From JBEBVQ01 sp964636205 (GTDB lineage: Bacteria > Bacteroidota > Bacteroidia > Chitinophagales > Chitinophagaceae), in the NCBI GenBank assembly GCA_964636205.1, contig CAZWPF010000034.1, positions 1 to 27,630 on the forward strand: 27,630 nt of DNA, given 5' to 3'. A model generated the notes under the pieces. That model had not been told where the DNA came from, made no database searches, and was given only the letters and a program-made list of their open reading frames with translations. The position numbers were made by a program, and so were the translations under genes. Below, in pieces: positions 5,125-12,776 of this stretch. Within the stretch, counting starts at the first letter, position 1, and the number at the start of each line of letters is the position of its first letter.

Positions 5125-7437
5125 ATGAGAAAAAGTATACTCCTCACGACTCTGGCATTTCTCGCATTCGGTAGTGCCGGCTATGCTGCAAAATGGTATG
5201 TAAAACAGAACGCTTCAGGCTCCGCAAATGGTAGCGACTGGTCAAACGCGTTTACAGATCTACAAGCTGCCCTAAGTGTAGCAACTTATGGTGATACCGT
5301 TTTTGTTGCATCAGGTACCTACAAACCCTCCGTAGCTGCAGACGGTAGCAGTCCTAATTCACGCGACAGAGCATTTGTCATCCCCGGAGGCATCCATATT
5401 TTTGGTGGTTTCACAGGTACAGAATCTAATTTAGCAGAGCGCAACCGCGATTCTGCCACGCTGCATGGTACTAATGCAACGATTCTAAGTGGCGATATTG
5501 GGGCAATAGGTGATTCAACAGATAATACCTATCATGTTGTCATCGCTGCTGACGTGAGTAATTTTACTTTAGACGGGTTTACCATAATGAATGGTAATGC
5601 CAACGGCACCGGTACTTTGACGGTAAGAACACTACCCATCGAACGCAGAGGGGGAGGCGCTATCTATAATGACGAGGCCGATGGCATGTATCGTAATCTG
5701 GTAATCAAAAACAACACTGCTTATAGTGATAATGATGAATTTGGCGGAGGCGGCGGTGTATATAATAATCAGGGCACTCCTCAATTCAATAATTGTACCT
5801 TCCTCAGCAACCGCGCAGTCAACTGCAATGGTGGTGCTATGAAGAATTTCGCGAGCAGTCCGAGAATCGTTAACTGCTCTTTCAGACATAACTCTGCGAT
5901 TACACAGGATGAAGGTGGAGGAGCCATCAACAATAAATCGCAATCTACCGCGGTCATCACCAACACCATATTCGATAGCAATGAATCTACACTTTCAGGT
6001 GGTGCTATGTATGACGATGAAAGCTTTTCCAGCTTTGAAAACGTGAGTTTTATCAACAACCGGGCTGCCAATTGCGGAGGAGGATTGGACGCTGAAAACA
6101 GCAGTAAAGCAACGCTGACTAATGTGAAATTTGTCGGCAACGAAGCCGGTGAAGACGGTGGTGGCCTCTATAGTTGGAGAGGTGATGCTACCCTTCTCAA
6201 TGTAGAATTTATTAATAACAGTGCCGGCATCAATGGCGGTGGTATGTACAATTACAATACCTGCAATCCCGTAATGACCAACGTAATCTTTAACGGCAAC
6301 ACCGCCGGCGGTAGTTATGGCGGGTTTGGCATTGAGCGTAATTCAGTAGCAGTGATTACCAACGGCTTATTTGCACGCAATGTGGCTGCTGTAAACGGCG
6401 GCGGACTGGGTGCTCATGACAACCACGGCACCAATGCCACTATCATTTCAACAAATATCACTGTGGTGAACAATCGCGCAGGCAACGCCGGGGGCGCCTA
6501 CGACAGAGGCACTACCTCTCAATCACGGAACAGTCTGTACGCAGGCAACTACCCCGATGATGTGGATGTAAATCCAATATTAGCCACCACTTCAAGAACC
6601 ACCATTTTCGGTGGAGATACCGGGCTTATTCTAATCGTCGATGGTTCCATAAACCCATTCGGCACGGCAGTTAACTGGCCTGTATTTGTGGACACCGGAG
6701 CGAGTAATTACCTGTTGATCAGCAACAGTCCTGCCATCGACGCAGGTACCAACCTTTACTACAATGCGGGTCAAACCCCCGACCTTTCAGGCATCACCAC
6801 CGATCTTAGAGGAGCCAACCGCTCCATGGGTTTAAGTGTGGATATTGGAGCATACGAACATTGCAATATAACCGTAACGCCCTCGGTAACGATCCAAACA
6901 AGTGCACCTAATAATAGCATTGAATGGCACGAGCCGGTAACTTTCACAGCAGTACCGGTGAATGGAGGATCTAACCCGAGCTACCAATGGCTTAAAAATG
7001 GCAACCCAATTCCCGGAGCTACCAATAATACATGGGTCGCAACATCCTGGGATGATTTCAAATCTGAAGACGCTATCTCTGTAATAATGACCTCCTCAGA
7101 ACCTTGCGCAGATCCAACAGAGATTACCAGTGATGAAATTCATGTACTGGTTCATCCCGAAAGTGTGGCCGGGATTGAAGGTGCCCAAAACGGATTTACT
7201 CTTTATCCGAATCCCACTAATGGCAACTTCGCCATCAAAGGTCTGCAATCAGGTACGCCGTACGAGATCATCATTAGCGATGTATCGGGCAGAAAAATAT
7301 ACCAAACCATTATCAACGGTACAAATGCGGAGCAATCATCTTCGATTACCTTGCCTGATGCCGGTCCGGGATTATACATCATGTCTGTGAACACCGGAGC
7401 GCAAAGGGTAGCCACCCTTAAATTAATGGTGCAATAA
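5125..7437 (+). CDS. Secreted right-handed beta-helix protein with T9SS sorting domain
   Basis: This 770-aa surface or secreted protein starts with a Sec signal peptide (MRKSILLTTLAFLAFGSAGYAA). The KWYVKQNASGSANGSDWSNA start of the mature part is typical of Bacteroidota 'choice-of-anchor Q' beta-helix proteins. Residues ~110-480 form a parallel beta-helix of about ten coils, visible as a recurring Gly-Gly-Gly turn (GGGAIYNDE, GGGVYNN, GGAMYDDE, GGLDAEN, GGGLYSWR, GGGMYNYN, GGGLGAHD) next to Asn-rich strands of the form F.NN.A. Residues ~530-580 (SPAIDAGTN to VDIGAYEH) match the region that closes such helices. An Ig-like segment (~590-675, SYQWLKNGNPIPGATN) precedes a type A T9SS sorting domain (~690-770, FTLYPNPTNGNF to LKLMVQ). 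Adhesion or polysaccharide binding is plausible. No catalytic site is evident. Confidence 0.92.
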   Translation: MRKSILLTTLAFLAFGSAGYAAKWYVKQNASGSANGSDWSNAFTDLQAALSVATYGDTVFVASGTYKPSVAADGSSPNSRDRAFVIPGGIHIFGGFTGTESNLAERNRDSATLHGTNATILSGDIGAIGDSTDNTYHVVIAADVSNFTLDGFTIMNGNANGTGTLTVRTLPIERRGGGAIYNDEADGMYRNLVIKNNTAYSDNDEFGGGGGVYNNQGTPQFNNCTFLSNRAVNCNGGAMKNFASSPRIVNCSFRHNSAITQDEGGGAINNKSQSTAVITNTIFDSNESTLSGGAMYDDESFSSFENVSFINNRAANCGGGLDAENSSKATLTNVKFVGNEAGEDGGGLYSWRGDATLLNVEFINNSAGINGGGMYNYNTCNPVMTNVIFNGNTAGGSYGGFGIERNSVAVITNGLFARNVAAVNGGGLGAHDNHGTNATIISTNITVVNNRAGNAGGAYDRGTTSQSRNSLYAGNYPDDVDVNPILATTSRTTIFGGDTGLILIVDGSINPFGTAVNWPVFVDTGASNYLLISNSPAIDAGTNLYYNAGQTPDLSGITTDLRGANRSMGLSVDIGAYEHCNITVTPSVTIQTSAPNNSIEWHEPVTFTAVPVNGGSNPSYQWLKNGNPIPGATNNTWVATSWDDFKSEDAISVIMTSSEPCADPTEITSDEIHVLVHPESVAGIEGAQNGFTLYPNPTNGNFAIKGLQSGTPYEIIISDVSGRKIYQTIINGTNAEQSSSITLPDAGPGLYIMSVNTGAQRVATLKLMVQ

Positions 7438-7457
7438 GCAGATTATTATACATCCAT

Positions 7458-7486
7458 AAAATGGGGGTTCGTACCCCCATTTTTTT
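7458..7486. terminator. Bidirectional terminator between the beta-helix gene and lpxB
   Basis: An 11-bp stem (7458-7468 with 7473-7483), closed by a TCGT loop, contains GGGGGT/ACCCCC. It runs into seven T on the plus strand and four T on the minus strand. It lies 20 nt after the stop of the plus gene and touches the stop codon of lpxB, so it serves both convergent genes. Confidence 0.88.
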
Positions 7487-8585
7487 ATGCCTTTCCCAAC
7501 AAATTAAATATGGCGGAAGCTGCATTCGCAGAGGCGGGTCGGTCACCAAGGCGCACCCAAAGCTGCCGGTAATCCTCCTTCAAACGGGAAATATATACAT
7601 CATCGTTTAGTAACCGGTTCAACTCCTGGTGCAACATCTCTTCATTCAAATCGCCCTGAATTAATTCCTTCACCACCGGCTTGTCCATAATTAGATTGAC
7701 CAGAGAGATGTATTTTACCTTGATCAGTTTCTTTGCGAGCCAGTAAGAAATGGGATTTCCACGGTAACAAACAACTTGCGGGACCTGAAACAAAGCCGTT
7801 TCAAGCGTAGCAGTACCACTGGTTACCAAAGCCGCTCTCGACTGTCGCAACAATGCATAGGTATCTTTTACCAACTTAATATTCTTATTTCCGATAATCT
7901 CGCGATAAAATTCATCGGTTTGTGCAGGTGCCTGAGCGATTATAAATTGATAATCTGGGAACCGATCGACCATTTGCAACATAAATGGCAATTTCTGTTG
8001 AATTTCCTGCCGGCGACTTCCCGGTAATAAAGCAATTATAGGTTTTTCTGAAAATGACAATGGTGGAACCTCATTATTTGCACGCTGCACCACCTCTACC
8101 AGTGGATGCCCCACAAATTGCGCCTGAAAATTCCATTTTTTATAGAATTCCGTCTCAAAGGGAAGAATCACCAACATCAGATCGACATCCCGCTTGATTT
8201 TTTTAACCCTGGATTCTTTCCATGCCCAGACCTGAGGAGAAATATAGTAAACCACCTTAATGCCTTGCTTCTTAGCCCATTCCGCTATTCTCAGGTTAAA
8301 ACCCGGATAATCGATCAAAACCAGCACATCTGGTTGAAACTCAAGAATATCTTGCTTGCAGAACTTTATATTCTTCAAGATAGTTCCAAGATGTTTCAAC
8401 ACCTCCACAAAACCCATAAAAGCCAGATCGCGATAGTGTTTTACCAAGGTAGCACCAGCCGCTTCCATTCGATCTCCGCCCCAGCAACGGATGGTCGCTT
8501 CCGGGTCACCGCGGTGAAGGGCACTAATCAGATTGCTGCCATGTAAATCTCCACTCGCCTCACCGGCAATAATATAATAGCGCAT
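7485..8585 (-). CDS. lpxB: Lipid-A-disaccharide synthase
   Basis: This 366-aa protein is LpxB (glycosyltransferase family 19). It joins UDP-2,3-diacylglucosamine and lipid X to make the lipid A disaccharide at the inner membrane. Diagnostic features are the N-terminal YYIIAGEASGDLHG, the VLIDYPGFNLRIAEWAKK stretch, YYISPQVWAWKESRVKKI, the FVGHPLVE motif and IALLPGSRRQEI. The nucleotide-binding C-terminal region includes ALVTSGTATLETALF and QVVCYRGNPISYWLAKK. Length and motifs are complete. It lies 174 nt after a small membrane protein gene on the same strand, probably in one transcript, and shows that the organism makes lipid A. Confidence 0.97.
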   Translation of the reverse strand: MRYYIIAGEASGDLHGSNLISALHRGDPEATIRCWGGDRMEAAGATLVKHYRDLAFMGFVEVLKHLGTILKNIKFCKQDILEFQPDVLVLIDYPGFNLRIAEWAKKQGIKVVYYISPQVWAWKESRVKKIKRDVDLMLVILPFETEFYKKWNFQAQFVGHPLVEVVQRANNEVPPLSFSEKPIIALLPGSRRQEIQQKLPFMLQMVDRFPDYQFIIAQAPAQTDEFYREIIGNKNIKLVKDTYALLRQSRAALVTSGTATLETALFQVPQVVCYRGNPISYWLAKKLIKVKYISLVNLIMDKPVVKELIQGDLNEEMLHQELNRLLNDDVYISRLKEDYRQLWVRLGDRPASANAASAIFNLLGKA

Positions 8586-8647
8586 TTTACCTTTTTATAC
8601 CTGAAGTCTGAATATCCACCAGACAGGTGGAATTTTCGATTGACTAA

Positions 8648-8770
8648 TCAAATAAACAAAGAAATGATCAGAATGGCGGTCGGATTCCCTCTCAATAACC
8701 GAAAATCTCCGATTCGACGCAGTCCAAAACCGCGGGCAATGGCATCTAATATTGTCGTACTACCAGACAA
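8648..8770 (-). other. Unexplained short open frame between the small membrane protein and lpxB
   Basis: The 174-nt gap before lpxB contains a minus-strand frame of 40 codons with a TTG start overlapping the end of the upstream gene by 11 nt. Its translation (SGSTTILDAIARGFGLRRIG and on to RGNPTAILIISLFI) looks more protein-like than random. I recognise no family, there is no ATG, and a second minus frame and a plus-strand frame are also open here. It may be a tiny gene, a decayed gene end, or chance. Confidence 0.2.
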
Positions 8771-9050
8771 ACTTTAGCATTAGGAACAACACCCCGTATA
8801 GCATGGTCGCGATGACAATCCCTCTGCCTGTCAGATCTAATCTCCTGTTAGTGAAAAAAATAAATGGCAGGACATTGATCAAAACGCTCAGCGCAATAAT
8901 CTTTGAGGCGATGGTGGAACTGGCGAACAGAGAATTAAAATAGCCATCCAGGGAATAAGCCCTGAACCAGATTCCATAGGTAACGAACAATCCGACAACC
9001 GGCATCAACAATCCGATAATTAATCCTAATACAGCATTATTCTTCCTCAT
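8760..9050 (-). CDS. Small integral membrane protein of unknown function
   Basis: This 96-aa hydrophobic protein has three likely membrane helices (~6-28 LGLIIGLLMPVVGLFVTYGI, ~45-65 IIALSVLINVLPFIFFT, ~73-94 GIVIATMLYGVLFLMLKF). The TNRRLDLTGRG loop lies between the last two. I do not recognise a named family. From memory, similar proteins with a TNRR..D.T.RG loop occur near lpxB in Bacteroidota, which would hint at an envelope role. The ATG at 9050 (MRKNNAVLG) is preferred to one ten codons upstream, because a promoter-like box (9067-9074) would lie inside the longer version. Confidence 0.75.
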   Translation of the reverse strand: MRKNNAVLGLIIGLLMPVVGLFVTYGIWFRAYSLDGYFNSLFASSTIASKIIALSVLINVLPFIFFTNRRLDLTGRGIVIATMLYGVLFLMLKFVW

Positions 9051-9066
9051 AAGGCAGAAATATCGG

Positions 9067-9074
9067 CGAATATA
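9067..9074 (-). promoter_or_regulatory. Possible -7 box for the small membrane protein/lpxB transcript
   Basis: On the minus strand TATATTCG matches TAnnTTTG at all but one position, 16 nt before the ATG at 9050. The divergent comA-like promoter lies about 40 nt away. Confidence 0.35.
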
Positions 9075-9114
9075 ACACAAGGATATGACTTATTCTGTTT
9101 AGCTCGATTCATCT

Positions 9115-9122
9115 TACCTTTG
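9115..9122 (+). promoter_or_regulatory. -7 box of the ComA-like/aroE promoter
   Basis: TACCTTTG fits TAnnTTTG exactly and lies 24 nt before the ATG at 9147. TCTG 17 nt upstream is a poor -33 candidate. Confidence 0.55.
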
Positions 9123-9146
9123 CGTCCGTACTCATAATTTTCAACT

Positions 9147-9926
9147 ATGAACTTTCCGCTCAACAATATTCCTGAACGGACCATCCAACCCCGCACTTAT
9201 GGCCTCACAATGGTGATGGATAAAGGGATGGGGCTGGACGAGATCAGGAATTTTCTATCAGTAGCAGCACCATATGCAGACCTTATAAAACTGGGGTTTG
9301 GCACAGCTGCCGTTACTGCCCATCTGCGAGAGAAGATTGAAATCTACCGCTCTCATAATATTCCGGTATATTTCGGGGGTACCCTTTTTGAAGCTTTTTT
9401 GGTTCGCGGACAATTCGATGATTATTTGAATATCGTCCGTGATTATGGTTTGGAGTATGTGGAAGTTTCTGACGGATCGATAACCATCCCTCACGCTGAG
9501 AAATGCGGTTATATTGAGAAATTGGCAAAGCATGTCACTGTCCTTAGTGAAGTAGGATCTAAAGATGCTGAACATATCATTCCTCCATATAAATGGATTG
9601 AATTGATGAAAGCTGAATTGGAAGCCGGTTCCAGCTATGTTATTGCCGAAGCTCGCGAAGCTGGTAATGTGGGTATTTACAGAGGTTCGGGTGAAGTTCG
9701 GGAAGGTCTTGTTCAGGAAATTCTGACACAGATTCCGGCCAGACAAATCATCTGGGAAGCCCCGCAAAAAGCACAACAGGTTTATTTCTTGGAATTGTTG
9801 GGTGCCAATGTAAATCTCGGAAACCTGGCTCCTGCAGAAGTTATCCCTCTCGAAGCTATGCGTGTTGGATTGCGTGGGGATACCTTTCACCTTTATTTGA
9901 ATAATAAAGTAAAACACGAAATTTAA
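9147..9926 (+). CDS. Phosphosulfolactate synthase family protein (ComA-like)
   Basis: This 259-aa TIM-barrel protein belongs to the ComA family. In methanogens ComA adds sulfite to phosphoenolpyruvate to form (2R)-phospho-3-sulfolactate, the first step of coenzyme M synthesis. Recognisable segments are GLTMVMDKGMGLDEIRNFL, ADLIKLGFGTA, PVYFGGTLFEAF, VEVSDGSITIPHAEKC, VLSEVGSKDAEHIIPP, YVIAEAREAGNVGIYR and LGANVNLGNLAP. The full length of the family is present. Bacteroidota are not known to make coenzyme M, so the product may feed another sulfonate such as sulfolactate or cysteate, or the enzyme may act on a different substrate. It is followed 8 nt later by aroE, so the two are almost certainly co-transcribed. 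Confidence 0.9.
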   Translation: MNFPLNNIPERTIQPRTYGLTMVMDKGMGLDEIRNFLSVAAPYADLIKLGFGTAAVTAHLREKIEIYRSHNIPVYFGGTLFEAFLVRGQFDDYLNIVRDYGLEYVEVSDGSITIPHAEKCGYIEKLAKHVTVLSEVGSKDAEHIIPPYKWIELMKAELEAGSSYVIAEAREAGNVGIYRGSGEVREGLVQEILTQIPARQIIWEAPQKAQQVYFLELLGANVNLGNLAPAEVIPLEAMRVGLRGDTFHLYLNNKVKHEI

Positions 9927-9934
9927 GCTGGATA

Positions 9935-10672
9935 ATGGCTGAGGCGTACGGACTAATTGGATTTCCGGTTGAGCATTCTTTTTCTCCAAAATTCTTTAGA
10001 GAAATGTTCGACCGGGAGTCTATCCCCGCCAGCTATACCGCTTTCCAACTAAAGCAGATAGCGGATTTTCCCGATTTAATCAGCTCGCATCCCAATTTGC
10101 GCGGACTGAACGTCACGATTCCCTATAAAGAAGAGATAATTCCTTATCTCAACGCGCTCGATCCTCAAGCCGAATCAATCGGCGCTGTAAATTGCGTTAA
10201 AATTAATAATGGTAAACTGAAAGGGTATAATACCGACGTAACCGGCTTTATCAACAGTTTACAACCATTACTCCGGCCACATCATACCCAAGCCTTGGTT
10301 TTAGGCTCCGGCGGAGCAGCCAAAGCGGTCTGGTTTGCACTAAAGCAGTTAGGAGTTAGCTATACAGTCGTTTCCAGATCTTCAGAACATGACTTAAACT
10401 ACCGCCAGATAGACGAAGCTATACTGCAGCAGTGTCACCTGATTATCAATACGACACCCCTCGGTATGTATCCGAATATCGAAGAATGTCCGGATTTGCC
10501 TTATCAATATCTCGGCCCCGATCACCTTTTATTTGATCTAGTTTATAATCCCTCGGAAACCCAATTTTTGAAAAATGGACGCATGCAAGGTGCCCAAGTC
10601 CAAAACGGATGGGACATGCTTCGGTTACAAGCATTAGCAGCTTGGGAAATCTGGCAATCGCCTATGCTATAA
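9935..10672 (+). CDS. aroE: Shikimate dehydrogenase
   Basis: This 245-aa AroE reduces 3-dehydroshikimate to shikimate with NADPH in aromatic amino acid synthesis. The substrate-binding SFSPKFF (residues 15-21), NVTIPYKE with catalytic Lys65, GAVNCVK and NTDVTGF with catalytic Asp101 are all present. A nucleotide-binding VLGSGGAAKAV (~122-132) and a late NTTPLGMYPN motif follow. It is slightly shorter than E. coli AroE (272 aa) but complete. It lies 8 nt after the ComA-like gene, and its last 11 nt overlap the end of dxs on the other strand. Confidence 0.96.
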   Translation: MAEAYGLIGFPVEHSFSPKFFREMFDRESIPASYTAFQLKQIADFPDLISSHPNLRGLNVTIPYKEEIIPYLNALDPQAESIGAVNCVKINNGKLKGYNTDVTGFINSLQPLLRPHHTQALVLGSGGAAKAVWFALKQLGVSYTVVSRSSEHDLNYRQIDEAILQQCHLIINTTPLGMYPNIEECPDLPYQYLGPDHLLFDLVYNPSETQFLKNGRMQGAQVQNGWDMLRLQALAAWEIWQSPML

Positions 10673-12596
10673 TCCCCTGAGTCTGAACCTTGATTTGGCT
10701 CAATGCACGCACTGCATCGGCGATAGCATCCGCATCATAACCACATTCGCTGAATAATTCTTCGGGCTTGCCATGTTCCACAATACGATCCGGTATACCG
10801 AGTATGGTTACATCATTTTTATAGCCATTGGCTGCTAAAAATTCAAGTACCGCAGATCCGAAACCGCCGGTCACCGTACCATCTTCTACCGTAACTATTT
10901 TCTCATAATTCTGTGCCACCTCGTGGAGCATCATTTCATCCAGCGGCTTTACGAAACGCATATCATAATGCGCCGGATTGAGCCCTTCGGTTTCCAGAAT
11001 CTGACAAGCCTTTACGGCAAAATTTCCCGGATGTCCGATCGTTAAAATGGCCACTTTGCGACCATCTTTAATTTTTCTTCCCGTACCCGGAATAATTCTC
11101 TCGAAGGGAGTCCGCCATTCTGGAATCACGCCTTGTCCGCGTGGGTAGCGAATGACAAAAGGCAGTTGGTTATCCTCCAGTTGCGCTGTGTACATCAAAT
11201 TCCTCAGCTCTAATTCATTCATCGGAGCGCTCACAATCATGTTGGGAATGCACCGCATATAAGCTAAATCATAAGCACCATGGTGGGTAGGACCGTCTTC
11301 ACCGACCAATCCGGCGCGGTCGAGACAAAATACCACGGGCAGCTTTTGAATAGCCACATCATGAATCACCATATCGTAAGCCCGCTGCATAAAGGAGCTA
11401 TAGATATTACAGAAGACCCGCATTCCCTGTGTAGCCAAACCGGCGCTGACTGTTACTGCGTGTTGTTCGGCAATACCCACATCCAACGCCCGGTCAGGCA
11501 TGGCATCCATCATGATTTTCAGAGAACAGCCGGAGGGCATGGCAGGTGTGATCCCCATTATTTTAGGATTCTGCTCTGCCAATTCCACCATGGTATGTCC
11601 GAAAACATCCTGATATTTAGGAGGCTCCGGAACGGATGCAATTTTCTTATTGATTTTACCGGTAATCTTATCGAAGGTCCCGGGTGCGTGCCATAAGGTC
11701 TGATCCTGTTCGGCCAGATCATAACCTTTGCCCTTTACTGTTTTGATATGCAACAACTTCGGACCGGGAATACTAGTGAGGTCTTTAAGCGTTTCTACCA
11801 GTTTCAGCACATTATGTCCGTCTACCGGACCGAAATACCTCAGACCCAAAGCCTCGAACAAATTGCTTGACTTAGAAAGCATCCCCTTAACGCTTGCTTC
11901 CAGTTTGGAGGCCATATCTCTTTGGAAATCCGGGTAAGGCAATTTGCCCAATAATTTCCAGACATCATCTCGCAACTTATTCCAGGTCTGAGAGGTAGTG
12001 ATATCTGTCAGATATTCTTTGAGCGCTCCCACATTGGGATCGATCGACATATTATTATCGTTCAGGATTACCAGAAGATTGGTATTACTGACCCCTGCAT
12101 GATTCAGAGCTTCAAAAGGCAGTCCGGCAGTCATGGCGCCATCGCCGATTACTGCAACGTGCTGCCGCTCGTTTTCGCCTTTGTATCGGGATGCTATTGC
12201 CATACCGAGTGCTGCGGAAATAGAAGTAGATGAATGACCTACGCCAAAACTATCGTATTCACTTTCCGAGCGTTTAGGAAATCCGCTCAGTCCTCCATAC
12301 TTCCTATTGGTATGAAAAACCTTCCTTCTTCCGGTTAGAATTTTATGACCATATGCCTGATGACCTACGTCCCAAACGAGCTGGTCATCTGGCGTGTTCA
12401 ATACATAATGAAGTGCAACTGTAAGTTCGACTACCCCTAAGCTAGCGCCAAAATGGCCACCGTGTACGCTGACGCAATCGATAATAAACTGCCGCAGCTC
12501 ATTACAAACCTGCTGCAGCTCTGATTTATCGAGTTTCTTTAAATCTGCTGGCGTGTCTATCCGGCTGAGTAAAGGTCCAGCTTCTATTTCTTGCAT
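10662..12596 (-). CDS. dxs: 1-Deoxy-D-xylulose-5-phosphate synthase
   Basis: This 644-aa thiamine-diphosphate enzyme condenses pyruvate and glyceraldehyde-3-phosphate in the first step of the MEP isoprenoid pathway. The N-terminal HFGASLGVVELTVALHYV (His48), WDVGHQAYGHKILTGR, the TPP/metal motif GDGAMTAG (151-158) with NDNNMSI (179-185), the transketolase pyrimidine-domain part AEQHAVTVSAGLA, DRAGLVGEDGPTHHG and the C-terminal VTVEDGTVTGGFGSAV are all visible. I chose ATG 12596 because the frame extends 31 codons further only through an atypical, hydrophobic stretch, and a -7 box lies just upstream of this ATG. It converges on aroE with overlapping stop codons. Confidence 0.97.
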   Translation of the reverse strand: MQEIEAGPLLSRIDTPADLKKLDKSELQQVCNELRQFIIDCVSVHGGHFGASLGVVELTVALHYVLNTPDDQLVWDVGHQAYGHKILTGRRKVFHTNRKYGGLSGFPKRSESEYDSFGVGHSSTSISAALGMAIASRYKGENERQHVAVIGDGAMTAGLPFEALNHAGVSNTNLLVILNDNNMSIDPNVGALKEYLTDITTSQTWNKLRDDVWKLLGKLPYPDFQRDMASKLEASVKGMLSKSSNLFEALGLRYFGPVDGHNVLKLVETLKDLTSIPGPKLLHIKTVKGKGYDLAEQDQTLWHAPGTFDKITGKINKKIASVPEPPKYQDVFGHTMVELAEQNPKIMGITPAMPSGCSLKIMMDAMPDRALDVGIAEQHAVTVSAGLATQGMRVFCNIYSSFMQRAYDMVIHDVAIQKLPVVFCLDRAGLVGEDGPTHHGAYDLAYMRCIPNMIVSAPMNELELRNLMYTAQLEDNQLPFVIRYPRGQGVIPEWRTPFERIIPGTGRKIKDGRKVAILTIGHPGNFAVKACQILETEGLNPAHYDMRFVKPLDEMMLHEVAQNYEKIVTVEDGTVTGGFGSAVLEFLAANGYKNDVTILGIPDRIVEHGKPEELFSECGYDADAIADAVRALSQIKVQTQGIIA

Positions 12597-12617
12597 GCAC
12601 ACATATTTGAAAACCAC

Positions 12618-12625
12618 CAAAATTA
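12618..12625 (-). promoter_or_regulatory. -7 box of the dxs promoter
   Basis: On the minus strand TAATTTTG matches TAnnTTTG exactly, 21 nt upstream of the ATG at 12596. No good -33 box is present at the standard distance. The position argues against the longer dxs frame that starts at 12689. Confidence 0.5.
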
Positions 12626-12727
12626 CGGAAAATCGATCGGTTCCGATTTTTAAACAAAACAATAAATAAAAAACTATACCTTTTAACATATCCTTCAGAT
12701 AGATGCAACAGAATTAGCGGATCAGTA

Positions 12728-12758
12728 TATGTCATAACCCGCAAATGGGCTATCTTCG
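12728..12758 (+). promoter_or_regulatory. Possible promoter of purH
   Basis: TATG (12728-12731), a 19-nt gap and TATCTTCG (12751-12758) each deviate by one base from the Bacteroidota -33 and -7 boxes. The ATG of purH follows 18 nt later. Confidence 0.4.
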
Positions 12759-12776
12759 CGGCCAGAACTCAAAATC

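Noticed and set aside
9258..9989. 243-codon minus-strand frame opposite the ComA-like gene
   Set aside because: It lies entirely opposite a conserved enzyme gene and the start of aroE, with an atypical residue mix.
12597..12689. 31-codon extension of dxs, and an overlapping 72-codon frame
   Set aside because: The dxs -7 box lies in this stretch and Dxs homologues begin near the ATG at 12596.
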